NCBI RefSeq assembly: GCF_963576675.1
Contig: NC_088912.1
Coordinates: forward strand, 96,749,895 to 96,813,894
DNA: 64,000 nucleotides
From: Euphorbia lathyris
Lineage: Eukaryota > Streptophyta > Magnoliopsida > Malpighiales > Euphorbiaceae
Reading direction: 5' to 3'
Shown piece by piece: positions 10,445 to 21,900 of this stretch; positions within the stretch are counted from its first letter, which is position 1, and the number at the start of each line of letters is the position of its first letter. The notes under the pieces were generated by a model. That model had not been told where the DNA came from, searched no databases, and saw only the letters and a program-made list of their open reading frames with translations. Made by a program: the position numbers and the translations under genes.

Positions 10445-10913
10445 GAAAACTTTTTAATTGGGAGAATCCGACGAGTTTCAAACAAACTATAATTTTTTTT
10501 ATTAATTAATGGTAACAATATATTTTGAATTCATTTATGTAATTAGTTGCCATCATTGTTTTTCAAAACAGATCAATATTCAAATATTTATAAATTGTTA
10601 AAGCGAAGTTATTTTTTCATAAAAAATAATTCTAAACATTTTTACCAATCAAATTGATAAAGTGTTCTGAATTTCTACATGAGAGTTTGTTTGAATAAAG
10701 TTCAAAGAATTTTTTAATAAAAATTACTTTAATTGTTCTTTTATAATTATTGTTTTACTATGTTATCAATAAATTAGTCCATGTTATAAAATCATGATTC
10801 ATTTAAGAAATAAAATCATTTTATTTTCGCCTTTAACACTAGAATTCTTCGCGAAGTCTTTTCTCTCTCCAATTTTCATTTTTATTTTTCTTTTATGGGT
10901 TATAGTTTTTTTT
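10445..10913. other. AT-rich intergenic DNA
   Basis: No gene or element could be supported between the hAT element and the MULE-like terminal repeat. Confidence 0.5.
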
Positions 10914-11074
10914 GGGTAAATTACATTCATGACTACTGAACTTTACTTCATTTTAACGATATTGAGACTAAACTTCAAAATATAACATAAAAACTATTGA
11001 ATTTTACTATTGCTGTTAACCCACTTTTTCACCTTTGACTCCATCCTCAACATGTTAATTTTTTTTCTTCTATT
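10914..11074 (+). repeat. Left part of a MULE-like inverted-repeat element split by the TE nest
   Basis: The sequence starts GGGTAAATTACATTCATG. It aligns, with roughly three quarters of positions matching over about 110 bp, to the reverse complement of 29641-29754, which ends TATAATTTACCC. The two pieces look like terminal inverted repeats of one older element into which the Tat element was inserted. No clean target duplication was found, so the class is inferred. Confidence 0.45.
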
Positions 11075-11588
11075 TGATAACATCGAGATATTATCCATGG
11101 GATCAAAGAGGATATTTACCAAAACGACAGCGTGCTAGGGCGGCCAGGGAAGCAATGGCGTATCAAGCAAGTCATCCAAATGGCGGATCGCCTAGACTCC
11201 GCCACACATGATCCATAGTTAAACCTACGTGAGACCCGCCATTAATACCTCGATCCGCCCGTCAGACGGTTGAGCCGATTCCCAATAAAGGCAATTAATG
11301 GACCGTTAATGAGCTAACGGACATACTTAAAGGAGATCCGTAACCGCCATTAATGAGGCATTAATGGAGACTTTCTGGTTACTGGGAGTTACTATCACAT
11401 GACTATAAATAGCTTGCATCACAAGCTATTGAGGTACACATTCACATTCTCACTCTAAACCTTTCTCTTGTCAATACAGTTTATTCTTTATTCCTATACT
11501 GACTTTGGCATCGGAGCTTCCCCCCGTCGAACCCAACGACGCCCCCCGCAGGGAAGGAATCCGATCAGAAGTTCATCGCCAGTTATCA
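11075..11588 (+). repeat. 5' LTR of the Tat element
   Basis: The edges are TGATAAC at 11075 and GTTATCA ending at 11588, perfect 7-bp inverted repeats with TG...CA termini. A TATA box (TATAAATA) lies at 11404-11411. Length is 514 bp. Confidence 0.75.
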
Positions 11589-11590
11589 AT

Positions 11591-11607
11591 TGGTGCGGTG
11601 AACGTGG
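11591..11607 (+). promoter_or_regulatory. Primer binding site of the Tat element
   Basis: TGGTGCGGTGAACGTGG begins two bases after the LTR and with the TGG that pairs with a tRNA CCA end. I do not name the tRNA. Confidence 0.6.
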
Positions 11608-11646
11608 AAGTCCTAATCAGAAAAGGACTCAGTTCACAATCTAAGC

Positions 11647-13644
11647 ATGGCAACTGGAGGGTCTAACCCCTCAACGGGAACTACAATACTGTCCATACCA
11701 CCGTCAACTAACCTCACCACAGACGCTGGTCGCATCGATCCCAATGAGCCAATTATTCATGATGAAGGGAACATGTCACCAGAAACCCTTTTGGATATTT
11801 GCGCAAGTACCGTAGGCAGAGAACATGGACCTATTATGGAAGGTCGATTAAGAGCTTTCCTGACGAATCGAGATGTAGGTGGAGCAACGACAAGAACTGC
11901 TTTCCCGCTTAATCGTCGTCCGCCGCCAAGACCAACCTTATCACAGTGGCCAAGTGCCTATGTGGGACCTAATGCTCGCCGTGACTCGTCGTTTTTCCTC
12001 TCTCAACCCGCGGATTCGACCATTGTCAATTTGGGACTCGGTGATAACCCGCCATTAAACCGAAGGCTATTTGATGATGTAACAGAGGGAAGCCGCAGGA
12101 ATGACCAGCCTCCCTTGGGGAACAAAACAAATCCAGGGATTACTATTGGCGGACCTCGAGCTCCGCCAGCGCAAGCGGATTGGGGACAGAATAACACAGC
12201 AACGGATCCGCCGGTAGGCAGACGTGATGGTCACAGACGTAAAAAACGGACCCAATCGCATAAGGAGAGATGGTCTAGATCTTGTTCTCACCGCAGACGC
12301 AAGACCAGGTCCCCCCGGCGAGGAAGGTCACCTCCACCCCCCGAACAAAGAGGAGACAAACACCGAGCTGGATCACCTTGCCAGGTTATACAACATCCAC
12401 CGCCAGATGGAGCCAATTGGAGACGATCTCCACCAAGAGGACGATCTCCACCAAGAGGACGATCTCCACCAAGAGGACGATCCCCACCAAGAGGGCGTGG
12501 CGGTGGAGGAAGAAGGTCACCATCAGACCATTCGTCAGAATCTAGTTCCTCATCCTCGCAGCGAAGCAGATCCAGCAGTAGGAGGCGCCCTAGAAGGGGT
12601 AAAGGTTCTATGGTGGATCAGATAAGGGAGGAGGTACGTAGACAGAACGAAGAAACTGCCAACGTAACCTGTTCGCCAATCAGGAATCGCCCTTCGCCGT
12701 ATGGATTGAAGCCGAGGAAACAGATAGGCATTTTAAGATTCCAAATATACCAGCCTATTCTGGCGAGGATAATCCTAAAGCCCATGCAAGGAAGTATCAC
12801 ATGTTGCTCGGGCTTAACTGTGCAAGTGAGGCAGTGCAATGTCGAATGTTCATCACCACACTAAAAGGCCCGGCCTACGACTGGTTCCAATCTCTTCGCC
12901 CAGGGTCGATAAACAGCTGTGATCAGTTGAGTAGGGAATTTTGTTCAAAATTCGCAGGAAGCATCCCTCTAGTGGTTAAATCGCGAAAACTCTTCGAGCT
13001 AAAGCAAAAAGAAAATGAACCTCTCCGGGAGTATGTCGACAAGTTCAACAAGTTGTGTATCCGCATTGTTGATGTGGATCTCTCAATGGCAGTGGAAGCA
13101 CTTGTAAAAAAACACAACATACAAGAGCTTGCAGGAGGATCTGATCAGAAACAAACTGAAGGATATGGCGGAGCTGATAGATAGGTGCAAAGACTTCATG
13201 GAAGTCGATGAAATTCGAAGAGAGTCGGCATCTCCACCAAAGAGAGGAAAGGGCGAATCTTGGAGACGGGATAAGGAAAAAGAGAGACTTCCTGACTCAT
13301 CCTCCCGGAATAGGCGAAGAGGCTCTAGGAACAAATCAGCATATACGCCATCGTTCACGCCATTGAACGCCTCCAAAAGCGAAGTGCTAATGTGGATAGA
13401 GAACAGCCAGCATAAGCGGAGCATTTCATACCCCGAACCAAAAGGGGGGGAGTACACCAACACGGGGAAAACCCCCAAGAATTATTGCAAATACCACAGA
13501 AGGAATGGACACGATACAGATGCATACTGGGAGCTGGCTAGGGAAATCGAGAGGCTTATCGAAAGAGGAAAGCTGGACAGGTTCGTCCAGAACTATAGAA
13601 AAGGAGATGGTGATAAACCCAGAGACGAGCCAAAAAAAGGCTAA
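11647..13644 (+). pseudogene. Tat-element Gag with Arg/Ser-rich region, frameshifted
   Basis: The frame from ATG at 11647 gives a variable N-terminal region, then a strongly basic Arg/Ser/Pro-rich region (about residues 195-325, with RSPPRG repeats and SESSSSSSQRSRSSSRRRPRR). The frame changes near 12710 into the retrotransposon gag core (AYDWFQSLRPGSI, REFCSKFAGS, LFELKQKENEPLREYVDKF). It changes again near 13120 into the C-terminal part, with a zinc-knuckle-like CKYHRRNGHDTDAYWEL typical of Tat/Ogre Gag. It ends at 13644. Gag would package element RNA in cytoplasmic particles. Two frameshifts make this copy non-functional. Confidence 0.8.
12424..12498 (+). repeat. 18-bp tandem repeat in gag, about four copies
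   Basis: The unit CGATCTCCACCAAGAGGA is repeated about four times, nearly perfectly, and encodes RSPPRG each time. It lies within the Arg/Ser-rich part of Gag. Confidence 0.9.
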
Positions 13645-14296
13645 GGGGGTCATTAATGTTATTGCTGGCGGACCAGGATATCAGCCCGCGATTAAGAAAG
13701 CAAAAACCATTGCTCTAGATAGAGCATCACTCAACCGTCCCTCTACGGATGCTGGTCCGACTATCTCCCCATATGCAGACGCTCTCGTCATTACTATGAT
13801 GGTGGAAGGATGGGAAATGAAGAGAGTGATGATAGACACTGTTAGTTCTTATAATGTCATCACCAGGGGTGCATTCGCCAAACTCAAGGTTGGCCCTACT
13901 CAAATCGAGACCACCATCGTAGATATTCTGGGAGTGACGGGACGCACAATCCAGACAAAGGGCCAAGTGACACTGGAATGCGAGTTAGCAGATGAAGATC
14001 AGGTGTGGATGGGAGATTTGGAGTTCTCCATCATGGACGGTCAATTGGCATACAACATCATCTTAGGGCGACCTTTCATCTCAGAAGTGGCGGCTCTTAT
14101 ATCGATTCGCCATTTGACGATGTACATCCCTACGGCCAAAGGAGGTGTGATGATCAAAGGGAACCAGAAGGTTGCTCAGGAGACGTATTCTGCATCCTTG
14201 TCGATTCGCCCCCAGTCCAAAGAGGATGAAGATGATGAACTTGTCACAACAGCCCTGGGAGATACAGAAATGTTCCTCATTTCAGATGGTAAGTAG
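13645..14296 (+). pseudogene. Tat-element protease, active site changed
   Basis: The frame overlaps the end of gag in a different phase (open from 13505) and gives a retropepsin-like domain: a region with ADALVITMMVEGW, the active-site stretch MIDTVSSYNVI, and the downstream AYNIILGRPFI that matches the ILGRP end of gypsy proteases. The usual D-T-G is D-T-V here, which should abolish activity. A TAG at 14294 ends the frame; the same phase continues directly into reverse transcriptase. Confidence 0.8.
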
Positions 14297-16168
14297 GTAC
14301 GAATCGCCAAGGGACTAAAAGTTGAGGTTAAGAAGGATGTTACGAAGGTTCTCCTTGAGTCAGAAGATGTGTTTGCTTGGAAGGATGAGATCCTCACAGG
14401 GGTCAGTCCAGACGTGATCACTCACAAACTCAATATCGCTGAAGATGCGGTCCCAGTGGCTCAGAAGAGAAGGAATCATGGGCCAGAGAGGCAAAAAGTA
14501 ATAGAAGAAGAGATATCTAAACTAAAGAAGGCGGACGCCATTGAGGAAGTTATTTACACCCAGTGGCTGGCGAATGTGGTCCTGGTTAAAAAGGCAGGCG
14601 GATCGTACCGCATGTGTATTGATTTCACGGACCTTAACAAGGCTTGTCCCAAAGACAACTACCCTCTGCCTTGCATCGACATCCTCATTGATGGAACCGC
14701 AGGACATGCAGTATATTCCTTCACGGATGTGAAGTCGAGTTATCACCAGATCCTCATGGAGCCATCAGACAGGATCAAGACCTCCTTCGTAACTCACCAG
14801 GTGACTTATTGCTTCAAAGTCATGCCCTTTGGGCTTAAGAACGCTGGAGCTACCTACTAGCGGATGATGAACAAGATATTCGAAGGAAGAAAAGGTGACA
14901 ACTTCTCGGTCTATGTGGATGACATGATCATCAAAAGCACCACCATGAAGAAACATGCGGAGGACATAAGGGAAGTCCTCGGAGTCCTTCGTCACCACAG
15001 CATCAAACTAAATCCTGAGAAGTGTACTTTTAGAGTAACTTATGGAAAATTCCTGGGATACATGATCAGCCAGAAGGGAGTAGGTCCTAATCCAGATAAA
15101 ATAAAGGCAGTGTTGGACATAAAGGCGCCACAAAATATCAGAGAGGTACAACGGCTTAATGGGCGGATCATAGCACTCGGGCGATTCATCTCATGTTCTG
15201 CTCGTAGATGCCAACCTTTTTATGAAGTAATCAAAAAGCAGAAAAGCTTCGAGTGGAATGAAGATTGCAAGCAGGCCTTTGAAGGGATCAAGCGCTTCCT
15301 ATCAGAACCGCCTCTAATGAGCAGACCTTTGGAAGGTGAGAACATGTACATGTATGTTTCTGTTACAGATAAAGTGGTTTGCACAGTCATGATAAGGGAA
15401 GAAGATGGCCAACAATATCCGATCTATTACGTAAGCAAAGTCTTAAAAGATGCTAAGACCCGGCATTCGAGATTGGACAAGATGGCCTTGGCAGTGGTCA
15501 CCACTTCAATCCGCTTGAGACCTTATTTTCAGGCACACACGGTCATCGTTTGTACCAACATACCCATGAGGAAGGTATTACAAAAGCCGGAAACTTCAGG
15601 GAGGCCAATGGAGTGGGCAATCCGCCTGGGCGAGTTCGATGTCCGCTATGAAGGCAAATCCGCCTTGAAGAGCCAAGTCTTGGCAGACTTTGTTAATGAA
15701 TTCACCGAAGAAGGCATAAACCTTCCCAAGCCAAAAGTGGAAGAGTGGAGAATGTACACAGATGGTGCCTCTTTAGCAGGAGGTGCAGGAATCGGTGTAG
15801 TAATCAAGGGACCTCACTACATCAAGTTGTATTATGCTGCGAAGTTAGAGTTCCCTGCAACGAATAACGCCGCAGAATATGAAGCCTTGATATTGGGACT
15901 ACGCCTGCTGAAGGAGATCACGCCAGAACGAGTTGTGATCTATAGCGATTCCAAGCTGATGGTCAATCAGGTGATCAAGAACTTTGATGTAAAAGATGAA
16001 ACTTTGGTCAAGTACGTTGAGGAGGCCAAAAAGCTACTAAACCATTTGGAGTCTAAAGAAACCAAATGGGAGATGGTTCACGTGTTGCGAGGATCAAACA
16101 CAGAAGCGGATCACCTGGCTAAACTAGCCTCAAGCAAGGATCAGGGCAGACCTTCAATGTCCATTTGA
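14297..16168 (+). pseudogene. Tat-element reverse transcriptase, RNase H and second RNase H
   Basis: From about 14300 the frame gives the RT domain (YRMCIDFTDLNKACPKDNYP, MPFGLKNAGATY). A TAG at 14858 follows, after which the RT continues with the catalytic YVDDMI (14915-14932). The first RNase H has KLDKMALAVVTT-like sequence but a poor active site. A second RNase H of archaeal type follows (MYTDGASLAGGAGIG, NNAAEYEALI, IYSDSKLMVNQV). This dual arrangement marks the Tat lineage. The frame ends at TGA 16166 after a one-base loss near 16160. Confidence 0.85.
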
Positions 16169-17239
16169 GATAAAAGACAGACCGGCATTCGCCCCAGAAA
16201 TTGTAGCTCTTCTCTCGCCTGCCCTAGGGGATTGGAGATCACCAATCTAGCAGTATCTCTCAACTGGAACTTTACCTCAAGATAAAGAAGAGGCTAAGAG
16301 GACGGTAAGAAAGAACGCTTATTTTTCTATGATAAATGGCCAGCTGTACAGGAAGTCTTTTGGTCACCCCTGGTTGAAATGCATAACGACAGAAGAGGGA
16401 CAACAGATCCTCAAGGAATTGCATGAAGGTACTTGTGGAGCTCATAAGGCATCCGCCTCCATCTTGAAAAAGTCCAGATTGGCGGGATTTTATTGGCCCA
16501 CAACGGAACTTGATGCTCAAAATCTGGTGGAGTCCTGTCATAATTGACAGGTCCATGCAAATGAATCTCACACGGCTAAGCACCTACAAAAGCCCATTGT
16601 CGAAGGGCGACCCTTTGCCATCTGGGGGATTGACATTGTTGGCCCATTTCCTCCTACCAAGAGACAAAGGAAATATGTTGTAGTAGATGTGGACCACTTT
16701 ACGAAGTGGGTTGAGGCTGAAGCTGTCTCTTCCATAAGCGCAGAGCGAATGATCGAGTTTGTCAGAGACAACATAGTCGGAAGATTCGGGATTCCCCACT
16801 CGATTATTACGGACAACGGGACGCAGTTCAATTGTGGAGAGTTCAGAATATTCTGCGAAAGCCAAGGCATTCAAAACAGGTTCGCCTCTGTTTACTACCC
16901 CCAATCCAACGGGATGACCGAGGTAACAAATCGAACGATTGTCAAAGGCATAAAAAAGAGACTAGGTGAGCATAACAAAAAGTGGGGAATCACCTCATGA
17001 ATGTCCTATGGGCATACAGAACCACTCCTCGAACTACAACTGGCGAATCACCGTTCGCCTTCACCTATGGCGTAGAAGCTGTGATCCCCATTGAGATCCA
17101 GGTCCCTAGTGACAAAGTTTTATTCTACTGCGAAGATAGGAACGACCAAAGGTTAAGGGAAAGTCTTGACCAATTGGAAACAAGAAGGGAGAAGGCGTAT
17201 GTACGAATGGCCGCCTACAAACAAAGGATCGCAGCCTAT
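16169..17239 (+). pseudogene. Tat-element integrase, first part
   Basis: This continues pol in another phase with a stop at 16248 (TAG) and one at 16545 (TGA). The zinc-binding part contains GTCGAHKASASILKKS and GFYWPTTELDAQ. The catalytic core contains WGIDIVGPFPP, ITDNGTQF and a PQSNGMTEVTNR stretch. The glutamate of the D,D35E triad appears in MTEVTNR. A further one-base loss at about 16980 shifts the frame into WAYRTTPRTTTGESPF. At 17235-17239 (CCTAT) the ORF is cut by the Athila-like insertion. The rest resumes at 26618. Confidence 0.85.
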
Positions 17240-18819
17240 TGATAGGGGTCAAAAACCCCTATCTTTGGGTACGGTTTTAGGATGGTTTTTAGGTTTATTT
17301 GGCTAATAAGCGAGTAATTCTCGCATTTAAATGCTTTTGTGTGAGTTAGTTAGAAATTGGAAATATTCTATTTACTTTTCGTCGTTTAAGCTCGTTTTAT
17401 GATCAATTTAGGCAAATACGGCCGAAATAACATGCATATTAGAATTTCGTTATCTTTTGAAGCTAATTGGTCCGTCAAAAGTCGCACCAAACGGATCGAG
17501 CGCGCTTCGGGCGAAAACGCTCGGCGAGCAGGGCCCCCCGGGCCATTTCTGCTCGCCGAGCAGGCCTCTGGAGGCCTGCTCGCCGAGCAAGCCGCCAGAG
17601 GCCTGCTCGGCGAGCAGGGCGCCAGGCGCCTGCTCGGCGAGCAGGAGCCTGCTCACCGAGCAGGCCACCAGGCGCCTGCTCGACGAGCAGGGGCTGCTCG
17701 TCGCAATCCTGCTCGGCGAGCAGCCTTTCCTGCTCGGCGAGCAGACCTGCGGGAATTGGTCAAAAAGACCAATTCCGCCCCCACGAAGCCACGTTCGGCC
17801 CCACATCTTCCTACACCAACAAAGACACGAAATTAGGTCAAAACGAGACCCGAGACGCGGCTATAAATAGGAATTTCCAATTGTAAATTAGATATCTTTT
17901 GTTTTTGTAATTTTCTTATCTTCCACCTCGAGAAATCCTCTCCACCTCCTCCAAAAACCTTCAAACCTCCATTGAAGACGCCTCCGAAGCTCCATTCACC
18001 GAGGATTGCTCGAGCTCTATCCTTAAGTCCTAGGAAGACGCCTGCATTGGTTGACAGGTTCCTTGAAAGGGATTTTTCTTATTTTATAACTTGTTTATCC
18101 TATGATACATGCTATGAATCTTAGGCTTATTGTAACTTCGTGACAATGTTCTCCATCTTTGATTAATATAATAGTTTTGTTTCTTCAATTGTTTTAATGC
18201 TTTGAATCTTTGTCTTACGCTTTGTTTGATTGGTTTAACTCATTCGATAATCCCAAAATCAAGTTGGCACATATTGTGAGCTGAATCTGACCTAGTCAGT
18301 GCCTATAGGATTGACGACCCTATAGAAGATTAAGCCCAAATTACTGAGCCTTAGAGCTAGTTTCGGCCTTACAAGGGAATCACGAACTAGGAACCTTAGG
18401 AGGATAGGTCGGGTTAATCGCCTCGAACAAAAGTGACTTAGGTTTTAATTCAATTGTTTAAACAATCTATTTCCATTATCATCGTATCCCTCCATGATCC
18501 TTTAGATGATTGCATTGAAAAAAGATCACTTAGGAGTAGTTTAACTTAATTAGGGGTAGAGTAATTTAGTTAGGGTTAGAATAACTTAGTCAGAATTAGA
18601 TAATCTAGTTAGGATTAGTGCAAACCAACCTAGGAGTAGATTAATTAAACAAAACCAACTCAAACCCCTTAAGCCTAGATAACATCCGAGACTTAGTAAT
18701 TCGGTACTTGCAGAAATAAATCTTGTGGACAATAACCTGGACTTAAACCCAGAAATTTATTACTTGATAACGACGGGGTACACTTATCCCTTAGTGAGGT
18801 TTCGCAAGAAGCCGCATCA
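17240..18819 (+). repeat. 5' LTR of the Athila-like element (1580 bp)
   Basis: It begins TGATAGGGGTCAAAAACCCC and ends AAGCCGCATCA. A TATA box (TATAAATA) lies at 17862-17869. Compared with the 3' LTR it lacks about 125 bp after CACCAAACG (17492), with ACG microhomology at the joint. It has a longer GC-rich palindromic array. Confidence 0.9.
17516..17755. repeat. GC-rich palindromic array in the 5' LTR
   Basis: About ten near-copies of the 15-bp near-palindrome CTGCTCGGCGAGCAG are joined by short spacers such as GCCTCTGGAGGC and GCGCCAGGCGCC that are themselves palindromic. GC content is far above the surrounding sequence. Long ORFs in this region in all frames are a side effect of the repeat. 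Confidence 0.9.
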
Positions 18820-18825
18820 AGTTTT

Positions 18826-18844
18826 TGGCGCCGTTGCCGGGGAT
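18826..18844 (+). promoter_or_regulatory. Primer binding site, tRNA-Asp(GTC) type
   Basis: TGGCGCCGTTGCCGGGGAT pairs with the CCA end plus the last 16 bases of the tRNA-Asp gene at 35165-35236 in this window, with no mismatch. Confidence 0.9.
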
Positions 18845-18994
18845 TTATTTCTTCTGCAATATCGAACCAAAGGTTAACTTGTTAGTTTAGGCATTCTTTG
18901 TGAATACTTTCCTTGTTAATATCATTCATATTTGTATAGATATATATACTTGTTGATATACTATTACTTAAATTGGATCGTTCTTCCAGTAATT

Positions 18995-21900
18995 ATGGAC
19001 AACAGAGCATCAAACCCGTCCATGAATGATCTCAACACAAAAATGGACTTCCTGGTGGCTTCATACAACCAAAATAACCAACCAAGGATACCATTCTGCG
19101 AGAGATGCGGCCAGAATCACCCCGGTAGGGTATGCCACATCAACTATTACGTACCTAGAGGTGAGAATGTAAGTTATTTGGGTAATCATCAAAGGTATAA
19201 TTCTGAACCCTCAACTTACAACTACTACGATCAGGAGCATACACGATATCCACAGGTGCCCTACGTGGCACCTATGGATACCCTTCCATGTCCTCATTCT
19301 AACTCTGATTTTTATGGCAGGCAAACAGGGTACTCAAAAGGAATAATGACTCTCCTAAAAGAGATATCCGTCCGACTGGCAGCCAACGAGGAGGCATGCA
19401 GGACCCTGAGTGACCAACTCGCCACAATCAGACAAGAAGAAAGGGAATGCCACGAGGCGTTCCTCTTGCAAGAAGAGGCGGCTCAAACCATCGCCCTAAG
19501 GAGCGGCAAGGAAGTGGATACACTCGTGGCATCTCCATCGCAAATACCTCTGTCACCTCAGGTAAGCAGGGAACCGGAAGTGGTAAGCAACCCCGGTCCC
19601 GCATCTGAAACTTCAGCCTCTGAAAAAGCTGTAGAAAAAGTGGTTAGGCCTTATACACCAAAACTGCCATTCCCTCAGAAGCAGAAAAAGGCCAACCTAG
19701 ATAAGAAATTTGCCCGGTTCTCGGAAATCCTTAGTAGATTAGAAATAAACATTCCATTAATGGAAGCACTAGAGGAGATGCCGAACTATGCAAAATTTCT
19801 TAAAGACATGTTGTCGAAAAAGAAAAAGTTTGGGGAAAACGAGATAGTGGCTTTAACAGAACAATGCTCGGCCATAATCACCCATAAATTACCCCCCAAG
19901 CTTAAAGATCAAGGGAGCTTTACCATCCCGTGTAGGATAGGCAACATGCACATAGATAGGGCATTATGTGATTTAGGAGCAAGTATTAATCTTATGCCTC
20001 TATCAATTTTCAGGAAATTGGGGCTCGGAGAACCTAAACCAACAAACATGACACTACAACTAGCGGATCGGTCAATTGCACGGCCTAGAGGCATAGTTGA
20101 AGATGTGCTTGTAAAGGTGGACAAACTGATCTTCCCGGTCGATTTTGTGGTCCTCGACATGGAAGAAGATGACTCCGTCCCCATTCTCCTCGGGAGACCG
20201 TTTCTTGCAACCGGTAGGACACTAATAGACGTCCATGGAGGTAAATTGGTCCTAAGGGTGCAGGACGAAGAGGTAACATTTAACGTTTATGAATCTATGA
20301 AATTTCCTCAAGAACGCTCCAAAAGTTGTAACTTTGTGGATGCACTTATAGATGAATGTGTTGAGGAAGTTGATCTCGATATAAGAAATGCCTCTTTAGA
20401 ACTCGGTCTAGGTGGTGAGACGTGTGAAAACTCAAGTGAGCCATTTGAAGATCTCCCACCTGAAAAATGTTATTGGGTTAAGGGTAGAAAAGAGGACCTT
20501 GATCGTGAGATCAAACCTAAACCTAAGACCTCGTTGGAGGAACCTCCAAAATTGGAGCTTAAACCCTTACCCAACAACCTGAAATATGTTTTTCTTCAAC
20601 CTCCCACAGATTTACCCGTTATTATTTCTTCTTTGTTGACAGTTGAACAGGAAGAAAAATTGGTGGAGGTGCTGATGGAACATAAAGGAGCCTTTGGATG
20701 GTCAATCCACGACATCAAAGGTATCGACCCCAAAATCTGCACATATAGAATTTTTCTTAAGGAGGAGATCAAGCCATCTGCCCAACCTCAACGACGGCTC
20801 AACCCTAACATGAAAGAGGTGGTAAAAGTCGAGGTTATAAAACTCCTCGACGCAGGTATCATCTTTCCAATTTCTGATAGTCAATGGGTAAGCCCGGTTC
20901 AATGTGTGCCCAAAAAAGGGGGAACAACGGTAATGGAAAATGAAAAAGGAGAATTAATCCCAACTAGAAAGGTTACGGGTTGGCGTGTATGCATAGATTA
21001 TAGGAAATTAAACGAGGCTACCCGTAAAGACCACTTTCCCTTACCATTTATTGATCAAATGTTGGAACGATTGGCAGGGCACGAATTTTTCTGCACTTTA
21101 GATGGGCTATCTGGCTATATGCAAATCCCTGTGGACCCTTTGGATCAAGAGAAAACAACATTCACTTGCCCCTATGGGACTTTTGCATATAGACGGATGC
21201 CTTTCGGATTATGTAATGCCCCTGCCACGTTCCAACGTTGTATGATGGCTATGTTTTCTGACATGGTCGAGGAGTTCCTAGAAATTTTCATGGATGATTT
21301 TAATGTTGTAGGACCTACTTTCGACCAATGTCTTGAAAACTTGGACCGAGTCTTAGAACGTTGTGAAGACAAGAACTTGGCACTTAATTGGGAAAAGTGC
21401 CAGTTCATGGTCCAAAACTGCATAGTATTAGGACACAAGGTGTCGGGGAAGGGGATCGAGGTCGATCCGGCAAAAATTGAGGTGATTGAAAAACTGCCAC
21501 CTCCTACTAATGTGAAATTAGTTAGGAGCTTTTTAGGACACGCGGGGTTTTATAGACGATTTATAAAAGACTTTTCAAAAATCACTAAACCCCTCACTCA
21601 ATTATTGCTAAAAGATGCTGATTTTAATTTCAATGAAGAATGTATGCTTGCATTTAAATTGCTGAAAAAGAAATTAATTGAAGCACCCATTATGGTAAGC
21701 CCGGATTGGTCCCTTCCCTTTGAGTTAATGTGCGATGCTAGTGATCTGGCTGTAGGAGCCTGTCTTGGGCAGAGGGTGGATAAACTTTTTCGCCCAATTT
21801 TCTATGCTAGCAAAACCTTAAATGATGCACAACAGAATTATTCAATAACTGAAAAGGAATTGCTAGCCGTAGTATTTGCCTTTGACAAATTCAGATCTTA

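Noticed and set aside
10914..10930. Clean 9-bp target duplication for the outer MULE-like element
   Set aside because: The flanks (a T-run on the left, ATTTTTTCT on the right) only share T-richness, so I do not claim a duplication.
17516..17755. CRISPR-like array
   Set aside because: The repeats are near-palindromic and contiguous with short palindromic spacers, inside a plant LTR. There are no unique spacers and no cas genes.
17399..17886. Several overlapping open frames on both strands in the 5' LTR
   Set aside because: They come from the GC-rich palindromic repeat, which lacks stops in all frames. The translations are repeats of Ala/Arg/Glu or Cys/Ser/Pro with no domain.
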